Part shown: in pieces, positions 11,701 through 23,460 of the stretch
Position numbering within the stretch: position 1 is the first letter of the stretch
Layout of the letters: every line of letters starts with the position of its first letter
NCBI RefSeq assembly: GCF_001949145.1
Contig: NW_019091662.1
Coordinates: 189,305 to 253,304 of the forward strand
Direction: 5' to 3'
Origin: Acanthaster planci
Taxonomy: Eukaryota; Echinodermata; Asteroidea; Valvatida; Acanthasteridae
Length of the DNA stretch: 64,000 bases
The notes under the pieces: model-generated
The model's database searches: none
What the model saw: the letters and a program-made list of their open reading frames with translations, nothing else
Told to the model about the DNA's origin: nothing
Position numbers and translations under genes: made by a program

Positions 11701-14700
11701 TACTCTACACTGTCATTTAAACTCAGAGCCAGCAATACCAGTAAATTACTCCCTTCAAAGAATTTACTTCATCACCGTGTGCCACACACACTGTACATGT
11801 ACTTCACCTTGCCTGAAATGCATCTTTCTTTGTCATGAACAAATCTGAGACAGAACTTGCATTCAGAAGTAAACCATGAGAAGGTTTGGAACATGTTTTG
11901 TCTGGAAGTACAATGTAACCAAAAACTTAAGTTGATGTAATTATCAAACAAGGCAAGATTATAATTTCAGGTTTTTCGGTGAATTCCGTTCATTTCTGCT
12001 TGAGCTTAATTAAAAGTTACTGTCTCTTAAAAAAAAAATAAATAAAAAAACAGTTTTGATGTTTGCTTGCATGTTTGCATTTGAAATTTTTAGGGGGGGG
12101 GTTAAGTAGTATATAAGAAGGCCAAAATTCATTCCCCATCTAAAACAGATTTGCCACTTCAATATCAATCAAAATGTTCAACAATTTACAGAATTCTGGT
12201 ACAAGTGAGTACCGGTATATAAGTAGCCTAAACCGGATAAAAAACGCAGAATAAAAATGGTGACTGTAAATAATTTTGGTGTTTCTCGGGCTTCAATCTC
12301 GCCAACTAAAACTCTGCAACTGCCTCTGATCAACGGCTGACGCACAGAATTACTAATCAGTTTTGGTTCTTTTGGGTCAAGCTGGTAATTCACACTTTAC
12401 TGACGTCACCAGCAGTGTAGCACATATGAGCATAGCAACTGTTATCCGGGTAAATGTGCATGTATCTAACTGCCAAGCAGATTTATTATCACTGCCACAG
12501 TACCGGTAAAATGCCATTACTCAAAACTGTTTTCAGGAGTGTACATTCCGCAGGTTTATGATACAAGTTCACAGTAATTTACTAATTCCAACAAAAATTA
12601 ATAATAGAAAAGGTAACACTGATTACCGGTGGACTACTGTAAATACAATGTAAATTGCTTTATTCATTTGAAATACATGCACACATGTAGGTTAATAATG
12701 CGATAAATAAAGGTGCATACACTGCACATGTACCGATACAACGAATCCTATGGCATAAAGACCAACAATGTACATGTACATGTATATGTATGCAAACATA
12801 AAATGTCCACAAAGTTTAGGCTGGAAACGGAGACACCATCAGGTTTGGATTTTTTGTGTTATCTCAGTTTCTTGGACCGGCACAAATACATGTACTACTG
12901 ACAAAACCTTCCACTTAACTTGATAACAAATTTCACATTAATTAACCTGCAATTATTCATATCAACTCATGTACATGTACTGCTGATAATATAACACAAA
13001 AGGAATGTCAGGACAGCCCCTAGCTTTACTTATGGTACTTTGGGTGTAAACAAAAATACTGGATTGAAGAAACATCTTGCAAAGTGTTTCCCCCAAGGTT
13101 AACAAACATGACAAAAGTACAAGGGAATCATGTCAGATGGGAGGGTTGGTTAGCATGTGTGGAGAAAAAAATGGTCAGTATTCACACAAACCTTACTATT
13201 GTCACATCTGATAACATTTTACAAGCGATGGCCGACAAATTCATGTATTTTACACAAGTTGAAAACAAATCAGGTTTCGTCAGATTACTGAAAAGATGGT
13301 CAATCCACTCTGATCTGACATTTTAAGTATCGATCGTGAATCTGACCCAAATCCAAATGAACCATGCTAAATTCGATCCAATCTGTCAGTTTAAGATTGG
13401 ACTGGATTGGGATGTATACATCTCTAAGAGATGGTGCGTTTCTTAACTCAGCACAGAATGTTTCAATGCAAAAGTGTTACCTGGACATAGAAACTGACAT
13501 ATCGTATTAAGTGTCTCAAATCTTGCTTTCATTGACACTTTTTCTTTGAATTCATTTAACCCTCGTCTCTCTGCGAGGTTGGCCAATTTAAGTCACCTTC
13601 ATTTACATCACTGATTTAAATCAAATTAATGTTTTTAAATCACTGATTTGATATATCAGTTTGAAAATGTACCAGTATACATATATTGTATAGTACATAG
13701 CACACTTGTCAAAGGTAAAAAATAATTTTAAGTATACCCAGTAGGTGCTGTTTATGCACAAAGCACTCCCTTCATTTTTAGCTCTCAGTTTACACTGAAA
13801 TTGTATTAACGAAACTGCTTTTTACAGACACACAGCCTGGTAAATACCAGCTACATGTACTTGTGTAAATTTCGCACATAAGTGTACAATATGTACAAAA
13901 TGTACAGTGTTCAATAGGTACATGTACATGTACATGCAGTGGAAAGCATTTTTTCACTCACTGGTCCTTCCGTTTTGTAGCCCTACCCCCATGCCTGTGA
14001 CTTCTACATTTGCACTGATGTATGTACATGTATACACTGGACTGGCATGTATCTGGGTACAAGTACACACTGTACATGTACATATATACATGTACATGTA
14101 GGTGCTACACTATCCCTACCCTGTAGAATCATTGTAAATCTCTTCAATCACATGTCATTTATTTGATTTTTGTTACAAACGAAATAAAAAATTGAAACAA
14201 ATACATGTACAGCTAAATTTGCTCACTTTGAAACAGACAGTAGGCTGACTAGTGACTTATTTCTAATTAAAGAAACTTACCTAAATCACAAAGATCTGAC
14301 ACTTGTTATGAAAAATCCTTTTTTTTTTCTTTAAAAGCAAATAAACAAAACCCATGGTCTCCCCTAGTCACACAACACGCAAGATCTGCTAAGTATGTAT
14401 GATTGGGAAACACTCTAAACAAAGTGTCTGGCTACTTACATGCACATTGTTCTTGTACCAACACATATAAATGGGGCTTGAGTAACAATATTGTATAGCA
14501 AGAATGTGCCAATAGCAAAGTCAGGAGGTCCCAAACTCCGATTGATTATTGTTTTAACATGCATGGGAGGTTAGTGTTCATAAATTACTGATATGAGACA
14601 GTTATTTCTGTTAAGTTCTGCAAAATACATGTAATGGCAGTGATACTCAAGATGCACTTAAAACGTGGACATTCGGCTTCACTTTATTAGAATGTTCTTT

Positions 14701-17700
14701 AAAAATGTAAATTGAGTGGATACTTCAGTGAAAACAATAACAGACATCTTAGGAGCACAGATCCCTCATGACAGCCATTATACGGGTTTGCATTTTACTG
14801 CTTTTGTTCCCTGCAATCAGCGGAATGCGTAGACCACACTACATTCACAGAAACTGAATTCATATAACACAGATACACGTTCCTCAGAAATACCTGCTGT
14901 GTGCACCAAGTCTACAAAGGTTGCACATCAAGTGACTGAAGTTGGAAAATGCAGGTACAGGTGCCCCAAAACACAGGGGAACATGCTCCATAGCAACTAC
15001 AGTCAAAATTCTTGAATGCACACCCCCATGCATTTAACATTGGATAAGTATTCACGGGGGAAAATGTATAGCTCAGGCACAGTACAACATATTTGCTCCT
15101 TGAATTTACACATGTGTAACAGAATTTTCTTCCCTCAAGTTAAGTTCCAAAAAATGAAGACAGAAGTACAGGTACATGTACATATCATGTAAGACATTAC
15201 ATGTTCACTGTAACGTACGGTATGGTCAGTTTTATACTGGTATAAACTGCAACATACATGTACATGTAGTATTAAATGATTTTACCATCTACACGTATTT
15301 CCTGATCAGTTTTACATTGATGCTTGTTTTCACAATCCAATTTTTGCATGTATAATGCATTTGGCTAGCCAGACTTTCTATCACTGTGCTGATTTTGATA
15401 TAAACAAAAAACTCTGCACCCCCCTGGCAAGGCCATTGCCAGCACAGTTCTAGCACTAGCAAATACACCCTAATAAAACCAGCCCTGACTGCATTATTTG
15501 TTCACTGTTATGTAATAGCTGCCTGCAGCTCTGTCCTAGCTAAGGACACTGTCCTTGTGCCTGTACATTGCTTTCCAGTACAGTGTTGCCAGCTGCAATT
15601 AGCCATTACAGTGATCTGGGTGCTGAAGCTGTGAAATGTGTACATGTAGGTGCTGTATTTTGAGCCAGGAGGACATTTATAAGCACCATAATAGAATGCT
15701 GTTGTACATTTTAAGTATCAACAAAGGCCAAGGCCTCAAGAAATTGTGTTTCTTGGTGAAACTTGCTCTTCTCATTTCAGCAACAAGCAAAAAGGCGGGG
15801 TTGATTTTTTTTATAGTAGTCTTTGTTAACAAGGATGTTTAAATAATCAATTTTCTGTTCATTTTCAAAAATATACACCTGTAACAACTGACACTATTTT
15901 GATAAACCTACATATAATCATCTTCCCATGGTCTACATTTCAAATGTCAGGATTTGAACTTGAAGAACCTTGAGAAAACAGATCAACCGCTGAGGAACAC
16001 CACAGAATAATGGCAACTGTTGGTGGTGTTGTTCATGTGCATTGTACCTGGAACATGACACCAGTAAGTGGGATTTGCAGACAAGGGTTGCGTATGAATA
16101 CAATAAAAACAATTTAATTTTTTTTGCGTGAAAAGCTGTAGTGCTTGATTTTGAAAAGCTACATGAACGTGATTTAAGCCACTGGGACGCTTCATACCAT
16201 GGAGTTCATACATACTGGAAGTGTTGGGAGGCCAGTATGACAGAAGTGCATAACTTTCTGGGTAAAAAGATAAAGTTTTAGTATGTTATCCGCATGTCTG
16301 ATGCTGATTCTTAGTCAATCAGACTTTACAACTGACACCATGGGATTACCAACAGAGCTGGAATACAAGAAGTCGTTTACAAGTACATGTACCGGTATGT
16401 ACCAGTATGCATTCACCTGGAAAAACAAAACTTACATGTACAGTACGAAGGCCTAATGCTCAAATTGCATGAATAATTGTTTTTTTCATACAAAACCCAC
16501 CAGAACAATGATGTACATGTACGTTGACGAGAAAGACTGAGAAACATTTTCCATTTTCCCTTGGCCGACAGGCCAGTAAATCATTAAAAACAATCCCAAG
16601 GGCTCCCACAATAACACTCCCCTGGGCTGCAGATTAGGCCTGCTGGCCAGGCACACTAGAAGACCACTTCATCAAGGCCAGTCAAAACAGAAACCAGGTC
16701 CCAGGTCCCTCCCAAATCTCTTCCACCTTGGTCCCTGGGAGGAGAGATGATCCATGGCATGGCACAAAACAGGAAAGGACAGCAACACTGTACACATGCG
16801 GGCTGGATGTCATTATTTACAATGTCCTTGTGTTTGGCAAGCTGGCAAGCTGCCAGATAATACCCAAGCCATGTGATCACAGCCCACAACAGGAATTGGG
16901 TCATGTCCATCTGCATACCAAACCTAAAAATAGATGTAAACATTTGCTTAAAGGGGATTTGTGTGCAAACAATGAAGGCTCCAAAGCTATGCCCTCCTAC
17001 GAATGTAAATGTACAGTTGTATGCAATCCTGTGCGCTATAGACATAAATGCATTTTTACACTGGCAACCTTGGGACTTTGTACTTTCTGTGCACATGAAC
17101 GACGATTTACATAATGGTACATGTACATCAGTATGTATACATGTACCTGCCCCTGCTCAAATGCCACCCTTCAAAATTACATGCAGAAAGTGAAAGGTGA
17201 AGCAGCCTGCTGACAATTTGAACTGTGTGGAGACTTCTTTTAAATTTTTGGAAAACAGAGAAAATTAAGTTTAACGCTATCATGGGTGCATGAAAGGTAA
17301 CAAGACAACTTGTGTTTGGCAATGGCACATTCTTTTTCTCTGGAGCGTTACTGATTTCGAAGAGCATTGACTAACATGTTGAGCCAATGTCACCGACCCA
17401 GAGAATGAATGATTGTACCCCTTGGACAGGGAGAGAGAGAATCATTTAAATTGAGACATTTTTGGTCCACAATGATACTGAATACAAACACTAAAACACC
17501 TGAGGACATAAGTCACTGTTATTCAAGTACAGTACTGGTACATCCAAACTAAAAGCAAGTCTTTGGAAGTCTGAGTTGTTAAATAGAAGGGGGATGTGAG
17601 TAGGGGCTGAACATCATTGCAAGAGTAAGCACATCTTCTATTATATGATTATATTTCAAAGTATGAAATTTCAAGTTGATCTCTGATTTCCACACAAAGT

Positions 17701-20700
17701 TAAATGCAGAAAACATACATATAAGCTGATGAAAGAAGATCAGGAAGGTTTCATGTGGCTATGAGTACAGTTAAACCACTTCAAGAACTCCTGAGCAATA
17801 ACTGGTATGTAGCTGCAGGGATGCCTCAGTGACAACAGGTGATACAAGTGAATGTGAACCAGTGAGGAGGGCACGCTTACATTGGTTCTATCCCCTCCCA
17901 ACCCCCTCACCTTTCTGACGTCTCCAATACAATGGGGAGATCAGAATGTAGCCTATTTTGCTGTACTCTCAACGCTCAGCTTAATCTCACTGACCCCAAC
18001 CAATTTCCAGATGTGAATGGATGGAAAGGTGAGAGGGAGTTAGATGAGGGAAGTCTTTCTTAATTCAAAAAGCAGACTGCACCATCTTTGGTCTTTTTTC
18101 TCCCTCCATGACTGTGCAGGCTTGAAGCCTGCAAATTTGAAGCTGATGATGAAATTTTATGCAAAGTGAACATTTTCACATAAAGCCACATACAGTACAT
18201 TGCAATCCAAAGTTAATCCAGGATTGGGAAATTCTCTTCACACTTTTCCCCTCCCAGGGATTTAATTTTAATTAATTTTCATTTCACAAAGTGTGAAAAA
18301 CTTTTCCCAGAATGGGAAAAGATTGTGACTCCTTTTAACACAAGTGGAAAAAGATTTTAACATTTTCTTACGCAAGATTCTCATATTTTCCAGCTTTTTT
18401 GCCGGAGTGGGAAAGAATTTTCCCAGAATGGGAAAAGATTATGACTCCTTTTAACACAAGTGGAAAAACATTTTAACATCTTATGCAAAATTCTCATATT
18501 TTCAAGCTTTTTTGCCGGAGTGGGAAAGAATTTCCTGCTTTTTCACACATGTGGGGAAATACTTTTTTCACATCTTTTTAGTGGCAAAACATTATCATGC
18601 CAATGTAAACTGGAGTTCTGTTCCTGAAATCTCCCATTCACATTAATAGTGTTATATACTGTACTAACACAGTGCTAAATACCGGTCCAATTTTTCTCTC
18701 ACCACAGGTTTAAAATTACAGCCAAAGTTGGCAAAGTAAAGTTTAAAGTTGGTAAATATATGCATTCGCAATGTGGTAGCGACTATCTACCCGTAGCTGG
18801 AACCCTGGGCAGTGGAAACTCTAAGATTTTTTTTTTCTCTCTGTGATGCTAAAAGGCCAAGTGAAGTGATCTATGACGTGCAAAAACTTACATGTAGCAA
18901 TCTGTACAGTAAATTTGATTTGACAAGGACCATCACGCACCTGGTCAAATGTGACCTTGCCTAGAGACAGAAGTTGGCCCAAATCCAAGTCCCAGATCCA
19001 ATCCAAAAATGACACAAGTATCATAGAAGTAAAACGCACATGTACATGTATAGAGGCAAATTTAGACTTTCTGTACGCCAAATGAAGAGAGTAAACAATG
19101 CCCCCCCCCAAAAAAAAAACCCAGTATATCATGTGAACTTCCTTATTCCTGTGCTTTTATTAATTCTACATGTGTACGGTGTAAATGCTTTGTGGGCAGC
19201 TAAAACTTTAAAGAAAGAAAAATCGTATGCAAATTCTGATTTACTGCATGAAGACCAATCACTTCTGAATTTCTGTGTATGTACGTGCACACCAGTTTAT
19301 TATCCCATGACAGGTCAGGGGTTCAAGAATTTTTCCATATTAAAAATAGACTCCTGTGTTACATGGAAGTGTCGTGTTCACAGTTGCTAAAAGGCCAAGT
19401 CTGATCAACCCTGTGTGAAACACCCACACACTTACAAGTACCTGCCTAGTAACAACAGCCTCTTGTGACAGCGAAATAAAATGGATTGAAGAATACAGAA
19501 AGCAAACTCAAGAAGTTGAACTGGGTACAGACAACACATGGATATCATCAGGCTTTTACAAATTATTTAATCCATTCTGATGCTGTTACTCTTTGGACGG
19601 TGCCCGTTTCTGATTGGAAAATTTTTCTGCACTTAGCAAATTTTCAAGCAGCTCTTTGCAATTTGGCCAAAGTCTGTCTGACTTGATCTTACTCCAACCC
19701 ATGGCAATGCTTCTTAATTAACAGAAAAGATCAACCACAATAGATCTGTAACCTACACATGCAATGCCATTACCCCTTGTTTAAATGTCCGCTTTACTAT
19801 AGCAGTGTGAAGTGGGACACATCCATCAAGCCCCTACAGGGAAGTGTACATGTAAACAAAGCCTGGAGTCATTATGTTTCAGGTCTTCTTTCTACATCCA
19901 TCTGAAATGAAACACCCAGAACTGCAGTATTTTGACAAATTACACAGGTACCTGTAGGTGTAGCTTCTCAGCCCTACCAAAATGGCTATGTAAGAGATGG
20001 GGGTTGTGCCTTTGATCTCCAAGTTACATGTAGCTCACGGAGGGAAGGGGGCACGCCGGCCACTACATGATGATGGATTTTGTATGGTACACAGAAATTC
20101 AAGAACATGCAGGAAGTTTCCGAGCAGGAAAACGGCCTTGAATTTAATGGTAATATCAAGGCAAGTCTGGCAGTCATCACTTTCATGTATGCAATCAAGT
20201 ACAGTAAGTTGATTCATACATGTCACTCCCAACAACTATGTACAATGATTACCCACACTGTGCAGTGAATTCCCTCCTTTACATACTGTATACAACAATG
20301 CGTTCTGTTATGTCGTTCATATGTTGCTTTTCTGTTCAGTTTGTTGCACGTACTTGTGTGCGACTCCATCCAAAATAGATACTGCCTACATGTACATGCA
20401 CCATGGATGATGCAATTTTACACACTGCACTGAACAGTTAACATTCGTGGGTACTTGGCGAAAAAGAGTTGAAAGGGCACCATTTTTTTTCTTGTCTGAG
20501 CTACACTTACTGTAGAGGTACATGTACATGAGCTTGTGTGTGTATGCATTAAAACATTTGTTTGATGCCTACATTTCATAAAACATGCACGTACCGTACA
20601 TGTATGTAACCATTCCTGATCTTCTCTGTTTTAAGATCAACTTTTGCATGCTTTTATAGACCTGACATTTTGAACGCCCTACACAACCAACGGAAATCCC

Positions 20701-23012
20701 TCCTCTTTATCCGGTGTATATATGGTTTACATGTACAATGCAGCTGGGTAGATTATTATGGGTGTTCCGACACAAATTATGAACTCCAGTAACATGTCTG
20801 TCCAAAGGCTCATCGGGTTTGGGAGATCTTGCAGCTGGTCTGGTTAGACAGCGTAAGATGTGAACAGCAGCAGATGATGGCAGTGATGGAAGTTGGCTTA
20901 CTCAGTTTCAAAACAAACACAAGTGAAGTTACATAAGCCTCTTAGCATGTTCGTGGGACTACACTATCAACATTCTCCAGCCTAACCCCTCCTCCCACTC
21001 CTACGACACATATTCTGGCTTTATGTCCAAACGTTACAGTTACTTTTGCCATTGTCTGTCAAAATACACAAACATGTACTGGTACATGAAAACGGAACAC
21101 AGAGGAAACCCGTACAGACATGACAGAGACTGCATCAGACATCATCTATTGAAAAGACCTCCCAAAAAAGAAGGAAGTTTTTATCAACACTGTTTAATAT
21201 ATTAGATACAGCCTGCAGAAGATATTGATAAAAAAATCAGTTATCAGCCAATACACAAATTTTATTGATATCCACCTTCCAAGTGTAGTACATGTAAACA
21301 TCATACCCATTAACAATGCAGTGTGGTGCACTGCCACCAAGGAACTTCAGTACTGCATGTATTGTACGCAGTGTACATTTCTCAAATTATGTACTGCTAT
21401 ATGTATACATGTACATCTATGTATTCACACACAAGTTCTACCGAAACAACAGCAGTCGTTTTCACTGAAAACATGAACTACATGTACATGTATAAACGTT
21501 AAATATTATCAAAGGTATCACACTCACTTTTTTCCCAATCCCACAATATAGGGGTAAACAGGTACTGTACACCGATACATATGAACTTTGGCATTTAATG
21601 AGAAGAACTTGGCTCAGGCAAATGACCCAGGAGATATTTTGAAATGATCTGGGGAGACAGGTCATCAGAGCTTTGCACTTCTGTCACCCGGAGTCAAACC
21701 TCACCCAATCCATAGTGGATTGGGTGAGGTTTTACTCCGGGACTCCTTCAGTCCCTACCTTATTCCATTTGCTTACCCCCAATATAATTCCAGGTTCTCT
21801 TCCCACCTTTAAAACTGGCAATTTCCTCTCTTCTGTTCCCCTGGCCTCCAAGTTACACTGTACATATACTGAGCCAGTTTGCACAGTACCTTGAGGAACC
21901 CTTGGTTCCATTACCACGAAGAATTAATTAATGAATCAAATATCTAAATAAGTCTTCAGAATAAACTTTTTGCCTGTTTGCTTTAAATGAATTCCATTTT
22001 TTAAATATTGTCCACACGTAAACGAATAAAAATGTCTAACTAGCTGCAGGTACCTTTTTGTACAATGTGAGTATGCTTTAAAAGTTTAATGCAGGATGGA
22101 CAAAAAACAGTGAACTCTTTGGTAAAACAAATAATAAAATAGGCCAACAAACATTATTTGGGTTATAATGCATGCCCCTTCAACTTAATGGTACAGTTAC
22201 TTTCGGTTATGAATAAAGATTATACTGTCCAAAGGTTGCAAAAACTCTCCTTATTTCAGCAAATGGGGTGGGCAATATTATAAAGACAAATAGTAATGCC
22301 TGTTAGTGTTACTGGCCATGGTCAAATCATTATGTAAAACAACTAAAACTTTTTGCTCTAGTCATGTGAGCAATTTCTTCAGAAATTTTGGATGGGGCCT
22401 GAGGCAAACTATGTTTAAAAGGACAAATCCTAGCTGTTCGACAAAAATTCTGGCAAAATATTTAGGACCAAAAAACTCATACATGTAGATCTATGCATTG
22501 ATGATTTCCCACCGCATCGACGTCAGCCATGTAATCACACGTGTACATGTACAATCATGGAGCATGGTTATGTGTACGTGCGGGGCCAGCGTCCCATCAT
22601 GCCCGCGGCCCATCACCGTGCAAAGCGCACTGCAACCGGACCGGCCCTGCCCACTCTTGTTACCGTACCTTTGCACGTTCTGCTCCCCGTTTGGGATCCT
22701 TCGAAGCTTCTTTTTCTTCAAGATTTTCACGGCCAGCCGACGAAGGGTTTCTGAATCCAGAACCTCCTTAACTTTCCCATAGGAGCCCTCTCCGAGTACG
22801 TCGCCAAAGAGATATTTGCCGACCATTTTCGCCTTTTTCTTCCGCGGCTGATAGATGATTTCAGCGGAGTCCACCCTGTGCGGTAGAAACGGGTGCGTGT
22901 CTTCGTCCAACAAGAAGTCCATTTGGTCGACATCCTGCGACCAGTGCCGGTGAATACGCTCTGTGCCATCGCAATCGAGATAATTATCTAATACCGCTTG
23001 ATCTACCATCAT
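8659..23012 (-). CDS. STK11: Serine/threonine kinase STK11 (LKB1), 5' three coding exons, truncated by window edge
   Basis: LKB1 is the master upstream kinase that, with STRAD and MO25, phosphorylates AMPK-family kinases. Coding exons are read as 23012-22669, 10289-10206 and 8748-8659, joined in phase to give 172 complete residues. Residues 1-65 are an N-terminal extension containing [12 protein letters not shown], close to the vertebrate protein just before the kinase domain. The kinase domain begins about residue 66: glycine loop GEGSYGKV (74-81), AVKILKKKK with the ATP-binding Lys96, the helix C Glu116, then [14 protein letters not shown]. From memory, human exons 2 and 3 are also 84 and 90 nt. 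The start is the first Met of an ATG-ATG pair; no upstream in-frame ATG exists in the same open stretch. Catalytic-loop (HKDIKPGN) and activation-loop exons were not found in 1-8658, so intron 3 probably runs past the left edge. Identity is very likely; the start is less certain. Confidence 0.93.
8749..10205 (-). other. STK11: U12-type AT-AC intron (STK11 intron 2)
   Basis: On the minus strand the intron starts ATATCCTTTG at 10205, the U12 AT-AC donor consensus. It ends with the branch-site string TTCCTTGAC at 8767-8759, then TGAATAATAC with the terminal AC at 8750-8749. The predicted branch A (8760) lies about 11 nt from the acceptor, the short distance typical of U12 introns. No GT-AG pairing nearby keeps the LKB1 reading frame. 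The intron is 1457 nt and contains a foldback MITE at 9828-10146. The human STK11 intron at this position is also known to be AT-AC. Confidence 0.92.
9828..10146. mobile_element. Foldback MITE, copy 1 (STK11 U12 intron)
   Basis: The ends are inverted: ATAAGTC..ACAAGTTAAATTTGAATAG at the left, and TTCAAATTTAACTTGCGAAAG then GCTTATT at the right. A nearly full-length relative lies at 53401-53747; both share TTTGCATAGCGACCACAATC and CTCTGGAATGGA in the middle. This copy ends only about 60 bases from the U12 donor of exon 2. No protein is encoded. Confidence 0.8.
10206..10289 (-). CDS. STK11: STK11 coding exon 2 (84 nt), between a U2 and a U12 intron
   Basis: Preceded by a normal acceptor (TCCATTTGCAG) and reading [18 protein letters not shown] followed by [10 protein letters not shown], which aligns with the helix C region of LKB1. 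It ends AAGAT, and the next bases are ATATCCTTTG rather than GT. Joining AT to the G of exon 3 restores the Met codon expected at this point. Confidence 0.93.
10290..22668 (-). other. STK11: STK11 intron 1 (12.4 kb)
   Basis: Runs from the GTACGGTA donor at 22668 to the TTTGCAG acceptor at 10290. I recognise no exon of another gene. It holds dense TACATGTA/TGTACA runs, for example 14020-14100 and 15170-15270, a 116-bp tandem duplication at 18302-18532, and a possible tRNA-like SINE fragment near 11250. Open frames up to 146 codons (minus strand, 16656-17096) have no recognisable domains. Confidence 0.6.
18302..18532. repeat. Two tandem copies of a 116-bp unit
   Basis: Each copy starts TTTTCCCAGAATGGGAAAAG and contains CTCCTTTTAACACAAGTGG, then CTCATATTTTC and GCCGGAGTGGGAAAGAAT. 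The period is 116 bp (18306 to 18422) with a few substitutions and small deletions. The unit is rich in short palindromes such as TTCCCAGAATGGGAA. Intronic, no coding potential seen. Confidence 0.85.
22669..23012 (-). CDS. STK11: STK11 coding exon 1
   Basis: Encodes residues 1-114 plus two bases of codon 115. It ends GTGCAAAG before a GTACGGTA donor, so the exon ends in phase 2 and joins exon 2 to give Arg115. It holds the N-terminal extension, the glycine-rich loop and the ATP-binding lysine. The exon is much richer in GC and CpG than the surrounding introns. Confidence 0.9.
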
Positions 23013-23089
23013 AAGTCCAGGTGGTTTTCGGCAGCGTCGTGGAGAAAAAGAGCTGCATTTGCCCACCTTGATGTCAACAACTAGCACGT

Positions 23090-23119
23090 TTACGGAGTAC
23101 ACGGCCGTCCCGTCGCCAT
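23090..23119 (-). promoter_or_regulatory. Upstream ORF (9 codons) in the presumed STK11 leader, overlapping a YY1-like site
   Basis: On the minus strand CAACATGGCGAC begins a short frame, MATGRPCTP then TAA, out of frame with STK11 and ending 77 bases before its start codon. CAANATGGCG is the YY1 initiator-type motif that often lies just downstream of a transcription start. The ATG could therefore belong to the protein-binding site, a translated uORF, or both. Confidence 0.4.
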
Positions 23120-23157
23120 GTTGTTTATCAAATGAAAACGAGGTTTACGTGCAGCGC

Positions 23158-23167
23158 GTCATGTGAC
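23158..23167. promoter_or_regulatory. E-box of MiT/TFE type (GTCATGTGAC)
   Basis: The core TCATGTGA matches the known preference of MITF/TFEB/TFE3 factors, and the decamer is flanked symmetrically by GTC and GAC. It lies about 150 bases upstream of the STK11 start codon, in the shared promoter interval. A single short motif can occur by chance. Confidence 0.3.
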
Positions 23168-23460
23168 ACTCAGATTTTTCATTCTGGAAAAAATAAATAG
23201 GTCATTGATTCCATATTCAAAAGATGAATATTCACATGCGCAATAGGAGCAGGTCGAGTGGGCGCAAGAGCGCGTGCCAGGCAGCTGGCTGGATGCAAAT
23301 CATTTCCTTGTATGGCCGGCTTTGTGTGCGCGCGTGCCTCGGCGGCATTGTAATGTGAGCATATCCAGCTGCTTTGTGTTCCAGAGAAATTTCAGTCAGG
23401 GATCCCCCGTTTGTGAACAATGTGAAGAAAATCATGATTTTCACAAGTTTATTCAGGTGA

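Larger units (their letters stand above)
23013..23460. promoter_or_regulatory. Putative bidirectional promoter and 5' UTRs of STK11 and the WD40-SOCS gene
   Basis: The interval between the STK11 start codon and the right-hand gene is CpG-rich relative to the flanks, and no TATA box is evident. Two sites stand out: a YY1-type GCCATGTTG at 23115-23123, and GTCATGTGAC at 23158-23167. On the plus strand a perfect CAG|GTGAGT donor ends at 23456, which could close a non-coding first exon of the WD40-SOCS gene. Transcription starts are inferred, not seen. Confidence 0.5.

Noticed and set aside
16656-17096. 146-codon minus-strand frame in STK11 intron 1
   Set aside because: No recognisable domain, no splice context, and an overlapping frame of similar length on the other strand; consistent with chance.
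22498-22782. Plus-strand frames of 65-94 codons over STK11 exon 1
   Set aside because: They are antisense shadows of a GC-rich conserved exon and have no homology of their own.
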